The notes below the pieces were generated by a model, which ran no database searches, had not been told where the DNA came from, and saw only the letters and a program-made list of their open reading frames with translations. From Zeus faber (Eukaryota > Chordata > Actinopteri > Zeiformes > Zeidae), in contig OY482852.1 of NCBI GenBank assembly GCA_960531495.1, forward strand, positions 10,075,811 through 10,139,810: a stretch of 64,000 nucleotides of DNA, in the 5' to 3' direction. Every line of letters starts with the position of its first letter. Positions within the stretch are counted from its first letter, which is position 1. The translations under genes were made by a program, and so were the position numbers. Of the stretch, positions 31,338 through 45,154 are shown piece after piece.

Positions 31338-31379
31338 GTAAAACTCCAACTGTGGGACACTGCTGGACAGCAGCGTTTC
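31338..31379 (+). pseudogene. Rab GTPase fragment (switch II motif)
   Basis: Fourteen codons read VKLQLWDTAGQQRF. WDTAGQ is the G3/switch II motif of Ras-like GTPases, and KLQLWDTAGQ-RF is typical of the Rab family, in which it contacts the gamma phosphate of GTP and effectors. Rab proteins have E where this has the second Q. The similarity stops at once on both sides: a TAG preceded by GT repeats upstream (an AG that could be an old splice acceptor) and a (TCTG)n repeat downstream, where the family needs RS(I/L)-type sequence. No other Rab exon was found nearby. It is probably a pseudo-exon or retrocopy remnant whose sides were replaced by repeat expansion. Confidence 0.6.
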
Positions 31380-31383
31380 ATTT

Positions 31384-31384
31384 A

Positions 31385-31430
<46 letters not shown>
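31384..31430. repeat. (TCTG)n tetranucleotide repeat
   Basis: About eleven TCTG units immediately after the Rab-like fragment. Confidence 0.98.
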
Positions 31431-32456
<1,026 letters not shown>

Positions 32457-32614
32457 TACAAATGCAGAAGCATGCACATACACATAAAATATGCACACAC
32501 ATACAGTACATATACAACACATACAAACATGCGTGAGCTGTATATACAAACAAATCCACCCAAAGACACACATCAGCAGGCAGAATCTACAGGGCTCAGG
32601 TACAAAGCCAGGAA

Positions 32615-35380
<2,766 letters not shown>

Positions 35381-35399
35381 TTTTTCATTTTCTCAATTT

Positions 35400-36250
35400 C
35401 CGTGAAAGTTTAAGGGTGCGCGGAGCGACACCCCCATCCACAGCTTGCGGTGTGCCAGTTTCGCGGTGCGGGGCCGGCGCCAAGCCGCTGGCATCACGGG
35501 GAGAATGGTTGGCAGAAGTGGAACGGTTTGATCCTGGGATGCCAACCGAGCCTTGGCACGCAGGCTGGAGGGTGGGGTAGCGGGAAGCTGGGGGAGGGGG
35601 AGGGGGGGACACGCCACGGAGGCGGGGAGCGATGGCGGCGCGGACGGCGGAGGGACAGGGGCGGGGAACGGAGGCGGGAGGAGGGTCTCAAGCGTGCGCG
35701 AGCGGCTGCCAAGCAGACTGTCATGTCGGTGGCCGGTGGGAGCCTCGGGCTGTTTTGGTGTGTACATCAACAGGACAGGCTGCGAACATGAAAACACATC
35801 TCATCCCTCGTATTCCCTCTTTCCTCCACCAGCGCCACCGCCGCCAGCGCTCCCGCACTGTGTTTTTTTTTTTTTTTTTTTTTAACTTCCTCTTAGTCCC
35901 TCTTTTTCACCTCCTCTCCCCAGAGAGCCACATCCAAGACGCCGCGGAGTCTTTGAGCTCCGGAGGAGGGAGACGGCACGCCCGCGGGGTCCCCGCGACG
36001 AAGTGCGGCGACGGAGTTAGGAGAAGAAGGGAGGAGGATGAGAGGAGGAGGAGGAGGAGGAGGACCGAAAGGCCAACGCCGTCCTAAGGAGAGGTGAAGG
36101 GAATAACTGTTGTGTTAGCGGAGATGACAGCGGGAATCTGTCCGGCGCGCCTTTGATGCGAGTGACCGGGGAGACGCTCGACGGGAGCTTCTCCCCGCGT
36201 CCGCGCACGCGGGGGGACGCCATCTGCCGCCGCACTCACCCGCCTTCAAT
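35400..36250 (+). promoter_or_regulatory. CpG-rich island
   Basis: CpG-rich DNA with GC boxes around 35640-35680, followed by a T22 run (35862-35883) and a strong pyrimidine tract ending in CTCCCCAG at 35923. A purine-rich candidate exon (35924-36094) leads to AG|GTGAAG. It could be a promoter with a 5' non-coding exon. No protein recognised. Confidence 0.3.
36043..36064. repeat. (GGA)n repeat
   Basis: Seven GGA units in the purine-rich block. Confidence 0.9.
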
Positions 36251-36700
36251 CACCGCTTTTTTTTTTTTTTTGTTTTCTTTTTTTTTTCTCCTTCTTCTCC
36301 CTTTTCCGCTGCTGTCGGCGCTACTTCAATTACACACCGAAGCTTATGTCTAGAGTAGATTACACAAGCGCTGGGTTTATGCGTAAGGCGGCGCGTTGAC
36401 TCATGTTTGTCGGCTGCGCGGCGCTTCTTTCCCCCCTTCATCGTCTTGTCTGAAGACAATGGCGGCATTGGCCCGCCAGCTGATTCCACCCCTTTGCACC
36501 AGATTGGAGGTATTGACTTGCCACTGATCCAAAGTCAGAACATGGAGATGCCATTTTGATTCCTTATTGTTTGGGGGGGGGGGGGGTTTCGTATTTGTTT
36601 TGCTAATTATCCAACAGTTTTTATTTTTAGTGAGTGGGGCCTTTTCTTCTTCTTCTCCCCGATTGGCTCCGCTTGGTTGTGACCTAGTTTATAAGAGGAG

Positions 36701-36732
36701 TGGTGGTGGTGGTGGTGGTGGTGGTGGTGGTG
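36701..36732. repeat. (GGT)n trinucleotide repeat
   Basis: Ten GGT units, quadruplex-capable. Confidence 0.97.
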
Positions 36733-37225
36733 GAGAGGGTGTGTTTGGCCACGCCATGGGAACCAGGGGGCAGATTAACTGTGTGTTAGCGCTCCACATG
36801 CCAGCACGTCTGCTGAAAAAGTAAGTCTGACTGTCATTTATAAAGAAATTACCTTGTATGCTAAGTACTTCAACCCGGTATGGAAATCAGTGACTGCCCC
36901 AAGGACAGAGCGCTCTGTTTGGATTGGATGTAAGAAGACGCCCAACAAGGTCCTTGTCCTTGATACAGAATAGGTGGGAAATTTGCTATAGATTTATTCT
37001 GAATTCTGCTGATGATTAATCTTTTGTGTTTTGGTAATGAGAGTTATATTGTTGTTTTTTCTCTCGAAATCCCCCAGCCTTTCAATTGGTTAAGGTCGCG
37101 GTGCACGAGCCTGCGAATCTGACCTGACCGGGCGAACGTGCAAAAATGTGCACGCTGCGCCAGATAACATTTTTGTTGGGTTGAATCATGCACATTTTTG
37201 GAAAAACACAAGCTGTTATTTGTTG

Positions 37226-37303
37226 GTTTTTACAGGAGGGGTCAAAAAAACAAGCAAACATTGCCTCCGTTGTTTTTCTGACCCCCCTCTTAAAGGTAAA
37301 AAC
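37226..37303. repeat. Imperfect inverted repeat (hairpin)
   Basis: GTTTTTAC...AGGAGGGGTC...AACAA (37226-37253) pairs with 37270-37303, which has a few extra bases on one side. Loop about 16 bases. Confidence 0.75.
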
Positions 37304-38091
37304 ATCCTGAGCACATGTTTCTGAGCCGTGCTTTAATTAAGCATAATATTCTAGAGCGATAGCCTCAATGTATCTCAAGGCATTTGGGGTAATCCATCAG
37401 AAGGAGGCTTACAAAGGAAATCTGGGATCGGGAGCAAACGACAAGCAGATCAAAGGGATTGTTTACAGTATCTGGTGGTCCGGGCTGGGGGGTTGCGGGA
37501 GTCCTGCTTCTTCTTCTCGTATGGAGTTTAACGGGTCTCTCTGGTTGATGATGGTCAATCAAGAGATATATATATCTATCTTGGCTTTTGCTTAGAATCC
37601 ACTTAGCATTCCTGGCAGGAATGATGGCAGCACTTGGCTTCTGCATGTGGATACATGACCCCTAGTGCACAGGATTGTGCTGCCATGGACATCAAGGACC
37701 TTGCGTAGGAGGAAACTCAACTCAGGTGTTGAACGGATGGACAGATGGACGGATGGATGGACAGATGACCCCGGGTACCATCATACACAAGAACAGCCAG
37801 TGTGTTTACATGCACACTGGGCTTTTGAGTTTTTCATTTATAATGTTGTTTCTTCTTCTGGAATGTTCCTTCTGCAGAGGCACCAAAAGGTCAGAGATCG
37901 CCGCCATGCTTGTTTGAAAACAGCCGATTCCCGGTTGAAACGGATCGTGTTTACGTGTTTTGATCAAGGCGGGGAACTGTAGAAAACCCGCGCTCGGTGA
38001 GTGAATGAGGTGAATAGTTAAAGATTCTCAGTCACTGAGTCACTCCCTTGCCTTAACTCTGCTTCCGTTGAGGGTTTTCCACTGATGATGG

Positions 38092-38298
38092 TAGCTGGGG
38101 GATGGTAGCCAAGGAGGTAGAGCTGGTCATCTGGTAATCTAAAGGGTTGCTGGTTTGATCCCAGGCTCCTCCTGCTAGCATGCTGTAGTGTCCTTGAGCA
38201 AGACACTTAACCTCCTGATGGCTGCGTCTGTCAGCGTTTGAATAATTGTGAGTCGCTTTGGATAAAAGCGTCTGCAAAATGACTTCATGTAATGTGAA
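38092..38298 (+). mobile_element. tRNA-derived SINE with LINE-type tail
   Basis: A-box-like GGTAGCCAAGGAGG (38104-38117) and B-box-like GGTTTGATCCC (38152-38162) are followed by CCTTGAGCAAGACACTTAA, then by the tail AGTCGCTTTGGATAAAAGCG (38251-38270) and CTGCAAAATGA. This tail is shared by several teleost SINEs and their partner LINEs (from memory). It is the same family as the copy at 13.7 kb. It looks nearly full length. Confidence 0.75.
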
Positions 38299-38440
38299 GA
38301 ATGAGCCACGTACAGTAAACTGGTTTTGAAATAAACGCAAACACATGCAAACACCTTGTTCTAAATGTGATGGTGTTCCACCTTATGGTGGTTAATGCGA
38401 CAGAGCGACAGACTGATGTGCTCTCCTTCTTCGCAGCTTC

Positions 38441-38484
38441 GCAGCCGCTTTGCAGCCGCTTTGCAGCCGCTTTGAAGCCGCTTC
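38441..38484. repeat. 11-bp minisatellite, 4 units
   Basis: GCAGCCGCTTT repeated three times plus one variant GAAGCCGCTTC. Confidence 0.95.
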
Positions 38485-38770
38485 GCAATGTCACAGTGCG
38501 GCAGACGTGTGAATTGTGGCAGACGCCGAGCGGCTCCTGGGCCTCAATCTCTCCGATCAACAAGTTCATTTTAATTTTCTTCATCACAAAACTGATGAAA
38601 CTTTGAGATCAATGGAGGCTTTTTTTTTTTTTTTTTTCGATTAGGGGAGACTTTTTCAAAGTAGGTTTTTGAAACTGTAAACAGAGCAAGGTAATCACCT
38701 TGCTCCGTTCAAGCTTGAAGTTGAAATCGAGCGAAAACGGTCCCTTTATCCATAGAGTCTATAGTGTCCT

Positions 38771-39426
38771 GAGCTGCTTTCACACATGCACTGCAACCCT
38801 GAAATGATCCAGACATTACCTGGAGGAGCTGTATGTGTGAACGCAGATGTCCAAATCATTTGGACCGGACATTGCCCGGACTTTACCCAGCCAGCACCCG
38901 AGTACAAAGTCCACGTAATGTCCGACTGAGTGTCATGTGTGAACAGAGCAGGTGATTGTCCGGAGAATTCACAGTGGGCGAGTGGGCGTGTGTCACGTGT
39001 TGATGATGTCTCTATCATGCGGCTGTTATTAACCCTTGGGTGGATCTTCATGCATGGAGCGTAGCTGTGTCGTACTCCTTTCTGCTTTCCTTTATAGTCC
39101 TTTCCACTCTTTCGTTTATATTGCGTATAAGTCCAAATACATGGAGTATCAACGCAAAAAAAAGATAAGTCGGTAGCCTCGTCCGCGGTCTTGGGTTGGC
39201 TGTAAACTCTGCAACATCATGCGTCATTGCATCACGTCCTGCCTCCTGCACGCTCTACCCAGGCTCCGCCCGTCGCCTAAACCAAACAGATTATTTCAAG
39301 GTGGTGTAAACATGTCTGACACGGACAATCTCCGGTTGTGAGCTACATGTGTGAAAGGGCAACTCCAGACAATGTCGGGACCTGATTATCCAGATATTGT
39401 CTGGAATTCATGTGGGAAAGCAGCTC
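38771..39426. mobile_element. Non-autonomous DNA transposon with terminal inverted repeats, 656 bp
   Basis: It begins GAGCTGCTTTCACACATG (38771-38788) and ends with the reverse complement GAGCTGCTTTCCCACATG (39409-39426), 17 of 18 matching. Inside both ends, phrases such as TCCAGACA and TGTGTGAA recur in inverted order. No transposase frame is present. Target duplications are unclear, so the superfamily stays open. Confidence 0.6.
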
Positions 39427-39813
39427 TGGAGTCCATTTTTGATATACTTGTGTGCAGTGTTTCCCTCTGCTTCACATAATAGTCAGGAATTTAGTTGTTT
39501 CCGACTTTAGGTTTGTCGAAGTAATGCAAGTCAACAGAGAGTAGAACAAAAGTTCCCCACACGTTGAACCTATACAGTCAAATATTCAACAAAATTTCCA
39601 TTTCACTTCACGCCCACAGCATGGTAACTTTGGAGGGACATTGTTGTATCTGATTAAAACTTCCTCCTTGTTTGTTTGTTTTTTTCCTGCCAAACACAAG
39701 TTATTGAATATTAATGCGACGTAAAGGTTTTATTCCCTTGGGCCAGCTTAGCACCGGGTCAAACCGACGGTCAAGACATATATTGTTATTTGATGTGGTA
39801 CAAAACAGACACA
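39427..39813. other. Non-coding stretch, no feature seen
   Basis: Mixed AT-rich sequence without repeats or exon signals. Confidence 0.5.
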
Positions 39814-39954
39814 CCCAAACACACACACAAAGACACACACATGGAAATTTGCATATAGATAAATGTAATTTATCAATGATGCCTATGAGCTGATGAGTCA
39901 TCTGCTTTGCTGCCTGTCATTATTCGGGCATGCTTCATATGCAGGTGGCTGTAT

Positions 39955-39958
<4 letters not shown>
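39814..39958 (+). repeat. Copy A of a 145-bp inverted duplicate
   Basis: This block recurs in reverse complement at 51361-51505 with 4 differences in 145 positions by my alignment. It contains an AP-1-like TGAGTCA, TTGCATAT and CATATGCAGGTGG, and runs straight into a (CA)n tract. Outside the block, on the far side of the microsatellite, the two copies are unrelated. Confidence 0.9.

Positions 39959-40036
<78 letters not shown>
39957..40036. repeat. (AC)n microsatellite, 80 bp
   Basis: Perfect AC repeat bordering copy A. Confidence 0.99.
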
Positions 40037-40038
<2 letters not shown>

Positions 40039-41271
40039 CTCCTCTCCTGGTGGTCCCTCCCCCCACTCCCGTAAGACTACCCATGGCTACTTTTAAACTT
40101 GTGTTGGCTGATTAGTCCTGGGCAGCGTCCCAGCGCTCCGCTCAGCCGCAGCGGGGTTTCAGCAGGGTGCACCGCATCCAATGCATAATTTCTCAAGATG
40201 GGGAGACTCACACTGTGCCAAAGAGGCTCACTCCAGCGATGGCAGACGTGTTGAAAGCTGTTTGGAGAAATAAATAAAGCAGGCTCAAGCAAGTTTTTGT
40301 TTTTTCAAAACCAAAACCCAAAAACCCAAAATGAGCAAAAAAAAAAAAAAAAGGTTGGGGTATCTGTTACACCCAATATTAATGATGATACTGTAGATTC
40401 TTCCTCTTCGCAGGAATCACCACACTACCCCCAGCCGCCCCCCGCCCGCACACACACACACTCGCATAAACCACTTGCTCCATCTCCATCTCCAGCTCCC
40501 ATCTTCTCCTCTATCACTCGCCATCTCCATTAAGAAGGTGTGCGCCAGGTAGTCCCTGATAGTCCCTGTAGCCCCACCCAAGAAATCTGGACCACAATAC
40601 AGGTGAGTTTATTTACAGTTTGGCGGTCTAACTCTACGTCGTTCAAAGTCTTTTCATATGTTTTCACCAACTGCTTTCTAACATGCATAATGTGTTTAGA
40701 AACAAATCACTGAATCGACTTTCCAGGGACTTTAATTAAAGGTTTTACGGCTTCTCCGGGGTTTTCTCTCCCTCTCTTTTTTTTTTTATTTTTTTTATTA
40801 TTTTTATTGCTCTTCCATGTTATCTTATCAAAACGGTGTGATGGGGGAGGCGTTTATTTATTTTTCCTTCAAATCTAAAGAAAAAGCGCCATTTGTGGAG
40901 GAGCAACAAGAAGAGTAAGAACAACAACAACAACAACAACCGGGGAAAATTATGTTATGAAAATATTCCGCCGCTGCTCCATCCAGCAAATGAGGAGATT
41001 GCATTTTGTCTATCATCAAATTCTAATCAACCCCAAACACGGGGGAAGCGCATGGTGTTTTTCTGCTCTCGCTACGGCACCGGCTTCACCTCTGAGTGGG
41101 ACAGTGTGCTGGTATGAACAGATTATAGTATATAACAACAGGTCAAACGTACAAAATGTGCATCTTTTATTTTTAATGGCTTATGAATATTTAACTGGCT
41201 GGGTCACTCGGCAAACATATTGTATTCAACAGTGGAATTCAATAAATTAGATTTTTTTTTTTCCCTCCCTC

Positions 41272-41305
<34 letters not shown>

Positions 41306-41411
41306 AGAAAGCAGGGTAAAACATTTGGTCTTGCCAAAAATACAATAAATTACCCTGAGCTTAATCTCTTGAGGGTTCTGCCAGGGAGAATTAGAAGCAA
41401 TTTGTGGCAGT

Positions 41412-41413
<2 letters not shown>
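40037..41413. other. Non-coding stretch
   Basis: A15 run (40340-40354), CA run (40449-40460), T-rich DNA (40780-40810), (CAA)n (40918-40939) and a T27 run (41274-41300). No exon is supported. Confidence 0.5.

Positions 41414-41498
<85 letters not shown>
41414..41498. repeat. (TG)n microsatellite, 85 bp
   Basis: Perfect TG repeat with a CG-rich alternating tail to 41527. Confidence 0.98.
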
Positions 41499-41527
41499 AC
41501 GCGCACGCACGCGCGCACATGTGTGTG

Positions 41528-42016
41528 CATATGACTTCTGATGTGGACTAATTATGTCTTCATGTATATGACTAAATTCTGTGTTTAATGTGCACAGTGT
41601 GCACTTACTTCTATGAAAGCGTCTCTTCCCTCCTCGTTGCTGAACAAAACGTATACATAGAAATACATAATACAGAATAAACGTAAGAAAAAATAATTTG
41701 ATACAATAAAGTATGTATGTGTATATGTACTGTCGGTGTGCGTTTACATGTGTGTTAGTGCGTAATATCGGTGTGTGTGGGCGGGGTTCAGAGTAGGTTC
41801 AATCCTGTCCTGCAGGGTTTTCAGGGGTGGGGGGCATTCATTGTGATGCCGTGGGGCTCGCACCCTTTCAACAGGAGCCAGAGTTCCCCGTTGGGACAAC
41901 TCTGCATGCCATGTGGGGAAGAGCACGCTGCAGCCCTCCCAAACGCATTCCATCACCATCGCCCTGAGGGGCCACCGCTGGAACCCCGTTCTGACACACT
42001 GGAGACAGGAAGGATG
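41528..42016. other. Non-coding stretch
   Basis: Mixed sequence; no exon or mobile element recognised. Confidence 0.5.
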
Positions 42017-42051
<35 letters not shown>

Positions 42052-42102
42052 AAGTGCGTGCGTGCGTGCGTGCGAAGTGCGTGCGTGCGTGCGTGCGTGC
42101 GA
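42017..42102. repeat. Higher-order (GCGT)n repeat punctuated by GAA
   Basis: Three blocks of GCGT units each end in GCGAA (near 42051, 42074, 42101), the first two followed by GTGC, so the tetranucleotide has duplicated in larger units. Confidence 0.95.
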
Positions 42103-42895
42103 ATGGGGGGGGTATTTGAAAGCCTTGAAGCATGTGGACATGTCTGATGGCACAGACGTTGGTGGAATGTGCGGCTCAAAAAAGAGGGAAACAATCAATG
42201 TAACCTCAGCCGCATTGTTCACATTGTCTACTCGTCGGGTGCGAGGGGAGTAAGAGACGGAGCGGAATATAAGCGTAAGTAAGATCATTTTAAGGCATTC
42301 AGGAAATGACATCCCGGAAAAAAAGGCTTTCGGGGGGGGGACAGCTGTGAAGGCGTGAGTGAGGGCTGTGGGCCTTGTGAGTAAAGCTCCGAGTGAGATT
42401 TTTCCCAATCACCTAAGAACAACAAAAGCAGTGATATCTCGGATCTGTGAATTCGCCATTAAAATGTTATCGGAGCAGCTCTGGCCCTTCCATCTTTTTA
42501 AGCGAGGCCCCTAACGGAGCCCTGGGTTAGTGATAAGGGCCATACTGATGAGCTGCCAAGGTGTAGTGTGAGCTGGAAACAAGCCGGTATAGCTCAGAGG
42601 CCTGCGTCTTATCTGCCGCGATGATTTTTATTTATTTATTTTTTTCCCAAGCCCCAATCCTTTTATCTACGATCTAACCTGCAATGGGGAGATAAAGCCG
42701 CACTGACTTTTCCATAAATGCACTTATCAGAGCCGTACAAGCTCTTCACTGCAAAAGAGATGGACAAGACAACACTTTGCATTCAGTGCGTGTACCCTTA
42801 CCTGCACATGCTCTGTCCATATTCACATTATACTGTATATAAAGGCCCATGGATCTCAATAAACACACAGAATGCAAATCCAGGCAATCAAACAA
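42103..42895. other. Non-coding stretch
   Basis: A mixed block at 42420-42680 with GATAAG/CTTATC motifs looks enhancer-like; no exon. Confidence 0.4.
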
Positions 42896-42898
42896 ACA

Positions 42899-42950
<52 letters not shown>

Positions 42951-42959
42951 CACACACAA
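42896..42959. repeat. (CGCA)n then (CA)n
   Basis: Compound repeat in which CGCA units turn into CA units. Confidence 0.97.
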
Positions 42960-44220
42960 ACGTAGATGTATACTTACAGCTCTTCACTTTGACTCACTTC
43001 TGTATCTCTGCCTGAAGCCCTTTCACCATAATAGCTTGGGCTTTCAGCCCCAAGTGGATTTTTTTCTGCAACAATCATACAATAGTGCCTGCTGAGCTGG
43101 CAAGTAAGGCTATCAAACCGCAAATGAAATTCCTAAGAGCCGCCTGCACCAACACCAACTTGTAGCATGAATTTTTCATCATTTGTGGTGGTGATATTAC
43201 CTCATTAGAGTGCGGGCAGCCATTCAATAAGCACATGCAGTGGCCCTGCCAAGTGTCTGTCTGTCTGTCTATCCGTCCATCCATCTATCCAACCATCCAT
43301 CCATCTTTCCATCCATCCACCCATCTTCTTATGTTTTAGTCCGATAATCCCAACGCTGGATCAAAAGCTCTCTCACCGCAATGTCCCTCAAGGAGGAGCC
43401 ACAGAGCCCCTGCAACATTGTGATCTGCCTATAGATATGGCTCTAAACTGTTTTTTTAGAGGCCCTAAGTTGCGGTGATCTGGCGCACTCATTACTTTGC
43501 CTTCTGCTTCCTGACAGCTGTGGAGCTGTCGGTGGGACGAGCCCGGTGTCCCGGTGAAGCAGGAAGAAAACACACCGTCTTCGGCCGGATGCCATTTATT
43601 TTGCGGGATGAAAACATCACAGGCTGGGACGGGCGGATGCACCTCATCCAGCAGGTGTTCAGCACATGTGCGAAGGGAAGGGATATATGGTTATTTATTA
43701 ATTTATCTGGGAAATATTTGCATATCTTTGCCCCTTGTATTTGCTGTGGGAAATCATTATTTTTCCTCGTTCTTTGGAGGAAGATTCTGCCGTTTGTAAA
43801 CACACACACACACAGGATCGGACCTCAGCTGCATCAGCTATTTGGACGGACATTGGACGAAGGATTTGGAGGTACAGGCTGCGAATGAACAGAAATATTT
43901 TCCAAGAGAGAGGTTTTTATCCATGTTAAGAGCAATTTTCATCCCTAGCTCTGATGTGTACAACAGATAAAACAGTGAAGAAGTGGAAAACCGAAGATGG
44001 AATTGGTGAGAGAAAGCGTCAAATGGATCAATGCGGAGATTAAAGAGGGAGAGCGAAAGAAAGCGAGTCAGAATGACCATTTAGGAAATGCCGGAGCAGC
44101 TGTGTGTCTTTCTCCGGGGTCGAGCTGATGTCAAAGGGATTTGACAGCATGCAGGGGGAAAAGCTTGCGCTAATGGACGGGAGGTGACAAAGACTGTACC
44201 CAGCCTGGATTAAGTAGCAT

Positions 44221-44221
<1 letters not shown>
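42960..44221. other. Non-coding stretch with a (TCTG)/(CATC) repeat
   Basis: Compound tetranucleotide repeat at 43254-43326. An acceptor-like CTTCCTGACAG ends at 43518, with open frames after it that I do not recognise. Confidence 0.45.
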
Positions 44222-44289
<68 letters not shown>

Positions 44290-44293
44290 GCGT

Positions 44294-44334
<41 letters not shown>
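44222..44334. repeat. (GT)n with GTGCGT interruptions
   Basis: 113 bp GT repeat with four GC-containing interruptions. Confidence 0.98.
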
Positions 44335-44335
<1 letters not shown>

Positions 44336-44485
44336 TGCATGGGCATTTGTCCTTTTCAGTGCATCCTGTGTGAGTTTGTGGTCGTGTATGTGCCTTTTGA
44401 GAGCGTGCATGGCCGTGTCCACGTCCGTCCATATTTCTGACCTTCATTTGGAGTCATTTTATCTATTTTTTCTTTTTTCTTCCAG

Positions 44486-44509
44486 GGCGTACATGGAAGG
44501 ATTTATCTG
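44486..44509 (+). other. Candidate 24-nt microexon
   Basis: A long T-rich tract ends in TTCTTCCAG (44485) and the donor CTG|GTAAGG starts at 44510. The 24 bases between are a multiple of three and open in all three frames (for example RTWKDLS with split codons). Neuronal microexons have this size and a strong upstream pyrimidine tract. No host transcript is known here. Confidence 0.2.
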
Positions 44510-44710
44510 GTAAGGAAGTTGCCCGCATCTGCTCCAGTGATATAACTATACGTTTCAACAGGTCTTAATCCACATTACACGGATTTAACATGAGATACGC
44601 GGGGATTTGAGAAGATCAGCCTTGCTTCAGAGACTGAAAAACAGAAAAAAAACAAAAAAAAAACAAAACACCGCCATCCTTCCTTCCTTTTTTGTATCCC
44701 AGTATCGAGA

Positions 44711-44791
44711 TGGGAGAACGGGGGATGGGGGATGGGGGGTGGCGGGGGGGGGGGGGGTGGCGGGGGGGGGGGGGGGGGGGGGGGGGGGTGG
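44711..44791. repeat. G-rich tract with G14 and G27 runs
   Basis: GGGGGATGGGG-type units lead into G14 (44744-44757) and G27 (44762-44788). Strong quadruplex potential and a likely spot for length errors. Confidence 0.95.
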
Positions 44792-45129
44792 CATCCAGAC
44801 AGTTTTTTGTTTTTTTTCCACTCATAATCTATTTTTTGCATGTTCATGTCAAATATATTGTGGTAACACACCACCCACATCTTTTCACCCTGGTGTCTAA
44901 GCCCCAAATCCGTTATCATTGTTATTGTCGAGTGCGCTCAGCACAGCGACGCTACTTGCCCAGCACCCGTCCCACATTATGTCGCCGTGGTAATCATCTT
45001 ATTTACCGGTTATGGTCCCATAAACGCTGCCTCTGATGATCTTAGTCACAAAGCTTCATCATGATGCCGCTTGACATCCGTGCCTTGGTGATGCCGTTTT
45101 TTTTATTTTCGTTTTCTCTCTCTCTCGCT

Positions 45130-45154
45130 CCCCCCCCCCCCCCCCCCCCCCCCC
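45130..45154. repeat. Poly-C run (C25)
   Basis: Long C homopolymer 340 bp from the G-rich tract. Confidence 0.97.

Larger units (their letters stand above)
36251..38090. other. Non-coding stretch
   Basis: T-rich runs (36258-36289), G13 (36574-36586), (GGT)n at 36701-36732, a CTCF-like CCAGGGGGCAG near 36764, the imperfect hairpin at 37226-37303 and a GGAT-type repeat at 37734-37766. No exon is supported. Confidence 0.45.

Noticed and set aside
42017-42102. CRISPR-like array
   Set aside because: Repeat and spacer are the same tetranucleotide; no unique spacers.
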